This document shows, piece after piece, positions 56,575 to 64,000 of a stretch of 64,000 nucleotides of DNA. The stretch comes from Phlyctochytrium arcticum (Eukaryota; Chytridiomycota; Chytridiomycetes; Chytridiales; Chytridiaceae): the NCBI GenBank assembly GCA_025602905.1, contig JAHLKI010000022.1:248001-312000 (forward strand), in the 5' to 3' direction. Made by a program: the position numbers and the translations under genes. Numbering within the stretch: the first letter of the stretch is position 1; every line of letters starts with the position of its first letter. The notes beneath the pieces are model-generated. The model saw only the letters and a program-made list of their open reading frames with translations. It had not been told where the DNA came from and did no database searches.

Positions 56575-59500
56575 GGCGGCTGCCAAATCTCCACCACCAA
56601 AATCCTATTTCTCCACCCCCTGACTCATACCGGCCTCTCACAAAGTGTTTGCACAGCCACTTGCCCGGACAAAAGTCCGACAATTGTTGCCCCAGATCCA
56701 TTTTTGCCCTTCCTTGCCCACAAACACTCCCCTCACAGTAACGACACTCTTTAGTAGCCCAATATAAAAAATGTCCAGCAGCAACCCTCCATCCGAAAAT
56801 GTCCTCAAGGCCATGCAAGCGCTCATGGAGGAAAATAACAGAATGATGGCCCAGAAGTTCGCGGAATTGATGGCATTGACGCAGGTAACGCCGACTATGA
56901 TGCAGAAGGCCTTGCGAGTAGTACAACCTGTGGATCATGGCAGTCCAGATCTCTCTGATGGTAGCTTGAAATATCGTTCAGTAGTTCATATATCCTTACA
57001 GAAATCTCATAAATCAATTGTTTATGTTCAGCAGAAACTGTTACTGGATTGAGCCCGACCAGTGAAATCCAAAACAATTCTGAGTGTGTGCATCAATTCG
57101 AAGGTATGTATTTTTTACCCTATCACTTTATTTAAGTCTAATGTACCTCATTGCAGGCGCAGATACCAGTATCGGCATTACCGAGGTCGGCTTACATGGC
57201 AATTCCAGCGATGCCGCGGCACACAACGGTCAGTTGGGCAATCAGGTAGTCATGGATGAACTTCAAGATTCCCCAACCTCCGATGGTATGATAATATTGA
57301 AGACGAAATGGTTCATACGATGATAAGACATCTTTTGCGCAGCATGGACTCCCCCACCTCCGCCCTCGGGCCCATTCGCGACATCTGAGGAAGCCGATTT
57401 TGCTTTGAAGCAGTTTGCTATGGACAACGGATTTGCCATTTCAAACTTGAGAGAAAAGCGCGTTGGTGGGCCTAACACCCCAGTGCACAAATTGTGGCGC
57501 CCCTGCGCATGCTATGGGGAGTATAGACCAAAAGACGAAGGCGTTCCACTGCGCAACAAGGGAAGCAAAAAGTCAGGTTGCACGTATATGGCAATTCTGA
57601 AGGGTGCAGTCAAGGACGGCCTTGTGGGAGAGTGGACGATCATTTTCGGCAACGGCTCTGGCGCGGGCACTCACACCGGTCATCCGCAATTGACGAGGGA
57701 GGGTTTGCGATCTATGTTTCAAGCGCGACGCTTTACTCAGAACAGCTCTGTTGCCCACGACATCGATACCATGATCAAAGCAGGAACTAAGCCGCGTAAA
57801 ATCATGGCGACCATCAAGGACCATACGTCGTCTCCCATGATTGTTGTTAAAGAAATCGGCAATCGGAAGGCGAAAAGAATGGACGATATACTGCAAGGTC
57901 GCTCTCCCCTCGCAGCCCTCCTAGATCATCTTGCGGAAATGGTTGACCAAGGGGTTGTAACTGATGTGATTCAAAATGAGGAAAATGTTCTCACGCAGTT
58001 GTTTTTTCAAACGGATGTGAGTTTGTCATGCCAGCAGCTTCATTTGTGCTTGTTGTAACACTCCTCGTCTACAGCAATACATGGCGGAGCTTTTGACAAA
58101 GTTTGGTGATGTGCTTATTATGGATTGCACATACCGGACTTATCGGCACAAGTTACCTCTTCTCCACGTCGCGGGAATAACGAACACGTCCCACACGTTT
58201 TCGGGCGCGTTCATGCTAATGGCAGGCGAAACCACCGAAGACTACCAGCTTGCAATTGACAGGATAACAGCATCACTCCCGAAAGCCCCAGCCGTCGTTG
58301 TCATCGATTGCGATACTGCGTTTGTTGGAGCTGTGAAGAGTCGGTGGCCCAACACAAAAATCATACTTTGCGGATGGCATTTATGGCAAAACATTAAAAA
58401 GAATTGCCAAAAGAACTTTGTTGACGCTGACAAAAAGCATGATGCAGAAGCATTTGCCATCTTCAAAGAGTGAGTTTTACTGCGCTTTGTAATTCTCACA
58501 CCGGTACCTAGGGATAGTTCTAATCTTTTGTTATAGGGCCTGGGAGGAACTGGAAAATGCTACCACCGAAGAAGAGTTCAAGGAACTTTGGGAACAGATG
58601 GAGAGAGACGTGGATAAGGCAACAATTGCCTATTTGGAAAAAAATAAGCTCCCGCTCCGTCAACACTGGTCCAGCATTTATATCGACAAGCATCAGCACT
58701 TGAATACCACTGTGACTTCTCGTGTGGAAGGAGCGCACTGGAATGCCATCAAAGATGATGGTTCTGCTAATGCCACCATCTACACCCTCTATACAACCAT
58801 CAGAGACAAATGCGCCGCACAGATGGCCAATTACCGAACCGAAGCGACCTCTGATGCCCTTATTCAACATCGCTTTCTCCTTCAAGACGATCCCAACCAA
58901 AAGAAAAAGAGCAAGAAGCGAGCGAAACCAACTGTCATGATTAAGCCTTCCTATGCGGATGTCAACAAGCGACTCCCTTTACATATCCTTCACATGGTGG
59001 ATAAAGAGCGGATCAAGGCTGACAGAATTGTCAAAGCAAACGATCCTAACACTATTTTAAGTGAAGGGTCATTGGTTCTGAAACCCTGTACCTCATGGCA
59101 TAGAACTGTCATGGGTGTGCCGTGTTCGCATGAAATATTGGAGATGCAGAAGCAGGATCGTGGACTGAAAATGAGTGACTTCATTGAAAGTTGGCATCTG
59201 CCGCCGGTTGCCGCAGGTTCGGAGGTGCGCGAGCCGGCTCTTGGTCGCTTTGTGAAAAACACGCATAAGCGTGGGAACAAACGCGCGAAGACAACGGCAG
59301 AAATTGCTGAAAGCCAATTGCTTGCGAGTCAGCAGCAATGTGGGGTGTGTCACGAGCGCGGGCATGACCGTTCGCAGTGCCCTATTGCCTTTTTAGAAAC
59401 CCAAGTGTACTCGGATGATTTCCTCTCCGACACGGACATGGCCAGCCCAGCCGCGGCTTTGGAGACTGCAACCCCCAGTAGTTCACCGGAGACATCACTG

Positions 59501-59938
59501 CCCCTAGTTCCACTACCCATAGTCCGAGCCGTAAGGAAATGTAGTGGCTGCGGTTCGGCCTCCCACACTTATTGGAAATGCCCATTGAGAAAGTAATTAT
59601 CGGTTCAAATTTTCACTCTTCTTCCAAGATCTTGCCTATCTTATAAATTTGTTGTTTGCTATCACATAAAGTCCGTTTTATCTTTCCAATATACATGTCT
59701 TCCGCTATTACATGAGATCGTCTGTCGACCTCATCAAAAGCTCCCACAAGGGTCCTGTCTCTATGAGCTTCCTCACAAGTTTGTTCACAAGCTGCTTCAG
59801 AAGCTGTTCACAAGCAGGTTCACAAAAGCTGTCACAAAAGAGGTGAGGACGAGTGGCTGTGCAAACACTTTGTGAGAGGCAGGTATGAGTCAGGGGGTGG
59901 AGAAATAGGATTTTGGTGGTGGAGATTTGGCAGCCGCC
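56575..59938 (+). mobile_element. MULE element C, diverged relative of A/B, 3,364 bp
   Basis: Starts ggcggctgccaaatctccac and ends with the same 10-base terminus as A and B. Its two ends match each other very closely for roughly 95-100 bp, a longer and cleaner terminal repeat than in A. The outer 20 bp are shared with A/B, then the sequence diverges (caccaaaatcctatttctcc against gggtcttcttgccatttctcc). The inner subterminal block cacagccacttgcccggaca is conserved. A perfect 9-bp direct repeat borders it. It encodes a related transposase. Towards the 3' end, short ttcacaagct-type repeats occur at 59770-59840. Confidence 0.93.
56771..59596 (+). CDS. MULE transposase of element C
   Basis: Same domain order as the A/B protein but clearly diverged. 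The start is MSSSNPPSENVLKAMQALME. The zinc domain has WRPCACYGEYRP, GCTYMAILKG and GTHTGH. The catalytic domain has DVLIMDCTYRT, VVVIDCDTAF and ILCGWHLWQNI (C-x2-H retained, Arg to Gly between them). SWIM-like CTSWHRTVMGVPCSHEI and the knuckle CGVCHERGHDRSQCP follow, then CSGCGSASHTYWKCP. At least six exons match the A/B layout. Introns near 56962-57034, 57102-57156, 57285-57343, 58016-58077 and 58470-58537 keep it open to the stop at 59596. No disabling mutation was seen, so the enzyme may be active. Confidence 0.88.
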
Positions 59939-59947
59939 GCTCTTTGC
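59939..59947. repeat. Right target-site duplication of MULE C
   Basis: gctctttgc, identical to 56566-56574. Confidence 0.92.
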
Positions 59948-60150
59948 GAGGTTTTCTCAGGCTGTTTCAGTGATATCTTCCAACATCAAAAAGGTTCAGC
60001 TGCGATAAAATAGGCTATCTGCTTTTATTTATAAGTGATGGAGGCCCGGTCTTCGAAATTTACTTTATATACATGCACATCGGTCCTATGTCGCGAACAT
60101 TCTGCTACAGTGGATCATCCCTCAGGTTCATACGGGACACTCGTCCCGCT

Positions 60151-60470
60151 TCAAAAAATCCGTTTTTGTCTATTCTTTCCTGCCCGCGCTATTCCAGTCC
60201 ATACGACCAGTGCAAACACCAGCGCAACCGCTCCTAGAATCGGAAGTATGCCATTTGTTTGCCCCGGTATCGTGTCCTTCCGGACCAGATGACTTGGCAC
60301 CCTGGTAGGCGCTGCGAAAAGTGCCAGAATCCCTGAAAGATGCCCAAACCCAGGGAAGCGTTAGGAAAAATTGGAAACACATTCTTACAAAGTTCCGAAG
60401 GTACTGTACCTTCGCCATTGACTGCATATGGCTGGCAGGATGCGCAGTGAGGTTCTTTTAGTGGGGGCAT
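60151..60470 (-). CDS. Small single-span membrane protein, unrecognised
   Basis: Two exons on the minus strand (60470 to about 60386 and about 60336-60151), joined over an intron gtaaga to ttcag. The predicted protein has about 89 residues: MPPLKEPHCASCQPYAVNGE with a C-x2-C pair, then ELWILALFAAP, and a membrane span GILPILGAVALVFALVVWTG followed by basic residues ARAGKNRQKR. Positive charges after the span suggest a cytosolic C-terminus. Another upstream exon is possible because a splice acceptor (cttag) lies just before the ATG. I recognise no family. Confidence 0.4.
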
Positions 60471-60755
60471 CTTTGCGCTAAGGTATTCATTCAAAGTGGT
60501 GCAATTTCTTCTTTCAGTTGCCGCTCACCCTTTCTCTGCTTACGAAGTCAGCTTTAGCGGAAGGGCTTCTGTGACGGAGAATATATAGACGGGGGAAATT
60601 CTGTATAAATAAATAGCACTCTGTCTACGCGATCTACGCGATCTACGAGTCTACTTATCCCTATGAATCCTATATAAAAGCTATCCTACGCTATCCTCCC
60701 ACGCCTGACTATACTCTTCGCTCAAATGTTAACCTAAATGCCAAATATGAGCATA

Positions 60756-62682
60756 TCAACTAGCATCGCAAGATGTTTGCCACCTACCACCGACGAGCGA
60801 GCCAATAACATTTGACCTAGTCTGCACAAAAAGAAATCTTTGTGGTGGGGGCAGAACTGTGTCTGCTAGTGGTGAACGCGCCATCCGAACGGCATTGATG
60901 GATATTTTCCTATGAACGATATTTAGCGCAGCACTTGTTGCGTGCAACAAAAATGCAGTATACTTTTGTCTGCCAAACTCCCGTTCACTCCGATTGCTTC
61001 TCGCGCTGGCGGTTCTTTGCGCTCCTGCTGAACGTACACGTCCCTCCGAGTCCGGGATGCCACCTCCAGCCGCCTCTCCTCCCCCATCCCGATCCTCTCC
61101 CCACACTTCCCTCCTTCGTGTACCCCTACCGCTTCCTACGCGTTCCGGGCCTCCTAAAGCCTGCATACTACCAAATGAACCCAAATCGGCCCCAGCAGCG
61201 TCGCCGCTTCCAGAACGTCCTTGCTGCTGTATCAGGAAAGGATTGGCCAGAAAGGGATGGGATGGGTGCATGGATGGTGCAGGTTTTGACATTGAAGTGT
61301 CTCGTGAAAAGAGGGAGGAGCGAAACAAGCGGTCGAGATCCTGGGCGAGAAGGGGGGTGAACGCGGGCTGCGCAACAATGGTGGGAATGAGATCCTTGGA
61401 TAACGTATAGATGTGCTGAAACGAAAGTTTAGGATGGACGGGGTAGACTCAAATCAAGAGTGACACACCTCAAACACTCCTCGCTCTTTAGCTGGCTCTC
61501 GCACATTCCGCGATACGAATAACACAAGAAAGCAATATGCCAAAGCGAATTCCTTTAATCCTAAAGCCCGCTCCTTTCGCGCTTCCTCCAAAGTCATCGT
61601 TGCAGCTGCCTCAGGGGGAACAGTAGGGGGGCTGATAACCGATGCGGCCGGAGTCAAAAGAGTATTTGCTCGCGATCGCGAATTCGCGCTGCCTGGAGAC
61701 AATAAACCATTGGGATTTATAGCGGAGGATGAAGAAAATGTTGTTTCAGGGACCTTGCTCATAGCCGAGTCCAATGCTTTATCATCGTCAAAGCCGGTCC
61801 CTGCTTCCAGCACAAACCCGTCATTCCCAGCTCCCAATCCCCTGTCATCAAGATCCCCCGGCCCGTCAGCCTGCTCCGCTAACCGTTTGAAGGCCCCACC
61901 GCCTCTTACCCTGATCCCTCGCATCCCCCCGCCTTGCCCTGCAACGGCCTTTTCTACAGTGTGCCAGCGGACATGTGCGCGGCCGTATTTGGCTCCTTGA
62001 ATCAGTAATTGATCAAATCGGGATGAGAACAGGATTTTATGAAATGTCGCTGTGCGGGGGGTCGGATGCTTAACAAGTGAATTACGTTTCAGGATCGTCA
62101 GGTCGTGGGTTTTGTTGTTGAAGGTAAAGATGGTACTGCAGATTGGGCTTGGGATAAGAATGTAATGTTCGTAAGATGAATGTATGCCAACGTACTGCTT
62201 TTTTGTTTTCGCAGGTGATTTCCCTAACGTTGGTGACAATTCATCGTCAGCTTCCCGATTCCTAGTTGGTAATTAAACGCCAGATAGATGATATGGGACC
62301 CGCCCAAGACTTACTTCCACGTCCCTGCTCCCACTACGAGTGGTCCCGGTCCTGCACCCGCAGTAAATCCCACCGGAATGGCGGCCACACCCCCGGGATC
62401 TCGACCGGATCCCCCTTTGGTTACAGGCGGTGCCCCGGCAGTCCGCTTTTGTTCTCCGGACCCCGTCAAACCCAATGCAGCTTGCTGTTGCGCCTGTTGC
62501 TGCTGTTGTTGCTGGGCTTGCTGTTGTGCAGAGATCTTGCCAAAAATCGCTTCAAACTCACGCTGCGTGGCCACTATACTGGCCCGACGATTGTTGGCCG
62601 GATGGTGATCTCGCTCAGGGCGATGATGGTCACGATCACGATGATAATCGAGGCGAGGGAAGGTGGGTATGCCAGTTGTCAT
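60756..62682 (-). CDS. Unrecognised multi-exon protein with glutamine-rich N-terminal region
   Basis: About five exons on the minus strand, from MTTGIPTFPRLDYHRDRDHH at 62682 to SLVGGRWQTSCDAS-stop at 60756. The first exon is Arg/Asp/His-rich, then shows REFEAIFGKIS, and then a Gln/Ala-rich stretch (about 62480-62530). A middle exon starts at about 62137 (TIFTFNNKTHDLTILKRNS) and includes HPTPRTATFHKILFSSRFDQ and YGRAHVRWHTVEKA, probably the conserved core. After a Gly-rich linker come helices (EEARKERALGLKEFALAYCF) and, across an intron near 61470-61420, HIYTLSKDLIPTIVAQPAFT and LLAQDLDRLFRSSLFS. The C-terminus is disordered and basic. No known family was recognised. Confidence 0.55.
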
Positions 62683-63067
62683 TTTGAGATGTACTTACTG
62701 CGAAGGTGCTATGTTCGGACGATGCCTTGTCTCCAATGTTCCTTTAGAATTCATTTGATAAATTCTCCGGAATAGCGTTATTCTTGATACCCGTAAACGT
62801 ATCAACTTTCGCGCCTTACTGAAGTTGCTTACTCAGCACATCCCAAGGTATAAAGAGGTGATCTTCCGGTGCTTGCAGTATTGCACAGGACCCACAGTTT
62901 AGAACTGTCCTACTGCGCAATCTATCTCGCGTCTACACGTTACAGTTTATTTCCCACGCTGCGCTACGTATAAAGCCAAATAAATTACTAAGAGCGCCTT
63001 ATGACTAATCTACAAGTCAATGAGTTTTTAGAGCAGGCTAAATGAGTTTGAATCAACTCATTCTTTA
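62683..63067. other. Intergenic region, nothing recognised
   Basis: About 385 bp between two minus-strand genes. No domain, repeat or RNA gene seen. Confidence 0.4.
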
Positions 63068-64000
63068 TTACTGATGGGTAGTTGAAGCGGCCAAATGAGT
63101 TTGAACAGGTATTCCACGCTCTTCAAGTTCCTTTATCGTGTTTTCAAATTCCAAAATAAACCATGCAACTGGGAAGGCGGGGTCCGGCCCACGCCTCCCT
63201 CTAGAATGCAGCGGTGCCCATACAGGTAATACGCCCTGGGCTTGCCTCATCAGAGGTAAAGAGGGATTTTCCGTTGTTGGCTCCGGATCTGGCATTGGCA
63301 AAGGCTCAATCTCCAACACCAGTTCCTGTAGGCGCTCTAATTCCAGCTTGAATACGTCGAGCCAATCGCCGCGCACGTGCGGATCATGCGTGGCCATGAC
63401 TTGGCTTATGAGCCGTCGGACGAGATCGTGAGCCGCCAAAACGAGATAAGGGGAGGGGCTGAGAATGGCCATATTGGCCAGACATCGAACATGTCGCGGG
63501 CGAAATTCGACGCCGGCAGCAAGGAAGTCGTATACTGTAGGTCGAGTGAGCGTGGATCGGCCAATGACCATAATGGTATCCTCAAAACAGTATTGGGTGA
63601 ATCGGTGGTTTGGGCCGTAATATTGGAGCACCCATTTCCATGCGTACCCTGCCAATTTTTGATGGTACGGGTAAGTCAGCGGCTTCAAAATGGGTATGCC
63701 CGCTTTAGGTGCGAAATTTCGGGAGGCGGCCCTTTCCACTTCTTCTGGCCCTGATTGAAAATCGAGCGGTGCTAAAAGGCTACACTCAACTACACTTTCG
63801 GGAATTTCGAAATGGCGCATTAGGAAATCGGCCAGATTTGACGAAAACTCGTACGCCGGAGCCATTTGCTCAGTGAATAATTTGTGTGCCGCATGATCCA
63901 GTCGATTGGCGGGTACATTTTCCCTTAGTACATCCAAGACTTCATCATTGCACATCCGCAAACCCACATCCAGATCTCTTTCATTCAGGGGGAATCCTAG
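63068..64000 (-). CDS. Unrecognised protein, C-terminal part (runs off the window)
   Basis: The minus-strand frame is open from the window edge (GFPLNERDLDVGLRMCNDE) to a stop at 63068, more than 300 residues without an intron. It reads as a helical globular protein: EVLDVLRENVPANRLDHAAH, then FLMRHFEIPESVVECSLLAP. Aromatic-rich YAWKWVLQYYGPNHRFTQYC follows, then LTRPTVYDFLAAGVEFRPRH and helices to EFENTIKELEERGIPVQTHL. I cannot place it in a family. The 5' part lies beyond base 64000. Confidence 0.6.
   Translation of the reverse strand, partial: LGFPLNERDLDVGLRMCNDEVLDVLRENVPANRLDHAAHKLFTEQMAPAYEFSSNLADFLMRHFEIPESVVECSLLAPLDFQSGPEEVERAASRNFAPKAGIPILKPLTYPYHQKLAGYAWKWVLQYYGPNHRFTQYCFEDTIMVIGRSTLTRPTVYDFLAAGVEFRPRHVRCLANMAILSPSPYLVLAAHDLVRRLISQVMATHDPHVRGDWLDVFKLELERLQELVLEIEPLPMPDPEPTTENPSLPLMRQAQGVLPVWAPLHSRGRRGPDPAFPVAWFILEFENTIKELEERGIPVQTHLAASTTHQ

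Noticed and set aside
59750..59860. Satellite array of ttcacaagct units
   Set aside because: Only a handful of imperfect units, confined to the 3' end of MULE C. Treated as subterminal repeats of that element.
1..64000. CRISPR arrays, bacterial operons, prophage or ribosomal RNA genes
   Set aside because: No regularly spaced direct repeats, no ribosome-binding-site-led gene strings and no rRNA-like sequence were seen. The genes are intron-containing and eukaryotic.

Overview
The window looks like gene-dense nuclear DNA of a zoosporic (flagellated) early-diverging fungus, such as a chytrid or blastocladiomycete. Three observations support this. First, the genes carry many short spliceosomal introns of about 50-100 nt, and a U2 snRNA gene is present. 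Second, cilium genes occur (an IFT74-like intraflagellar transport subunit and a CFAP43-like axonemal WD40 protein), along with vinculin. Third, genes typical of fungi occur, including sphingolipid C9-methyltransferase, a GPC1-type glycerophosphocholine acyltransferase, an mpaB-type oxygenase and a Bem1-like SH3-PX protein. Taxonomy and gene names come from motif recognition by eye, without database searches.

Layout. 0-11.3 kb: the 3' end of an epimerase-like gene, RRP6/EXOSC10, a putatively myristoylated small protein, a CFAP43-like gene, and MED8 on the minus strand. 11.5 kb: U2 snRNA with a TATA box. 11.8-18 kb: a decayed region of F-box/LRR fragments, a segmental duplication, an intact mpaB-like oxygenase gene (minus), and relocated pieces of the mpaB and LRR genes. 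18.3-30 kb: LRR protein, a short-chain dehydrogenase with a shifted frame at its C-terminus, dipeptidyl-peptidase IV (minus, with a 6-nt microexon), Sec61 beta (minus), prenyltransferase alpha subunit and acetyl-CoA acyltransferase. 30-38 kb: SH3-PX scaffold, ALG6, IFT74 (minus).

38.4-45.1 kb: a 6,677-bp nested pair of Mutator-like (MULE) transposons forming an almost perfect giant palindrome. Boundaries and target-site duplications show that one 3,334-bp element (A) jumped into the terminal inverted repeat of an identical, oppositely oriented element (B). B had itself landed in the short intergenic region between the divergent IFT74 and mannose-6-phosphate isomerase genes. The structure resembles an inverted-repeat silencing locus in principle.

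45-64 kb: mannose-6-phosphate isomerase, sphingolipid C9-methyltransferase (minus), vinculin, GPC1, PEX16 (minus), a third diverged MULE copy (C, 56,575-59,938, with a perfect 9-bp target-site duplication), a small single-span membrane protein, and two unrecognised minus-strand genes, the last running off the window. The host genes are housekeeping functions (RNA decay, N-glycosylation, sphingolipid and phospholipid metabolism, peroxisome and ER biogenesis, prenylation, cilium and adhesion). They do not form an evident pathway cluster.
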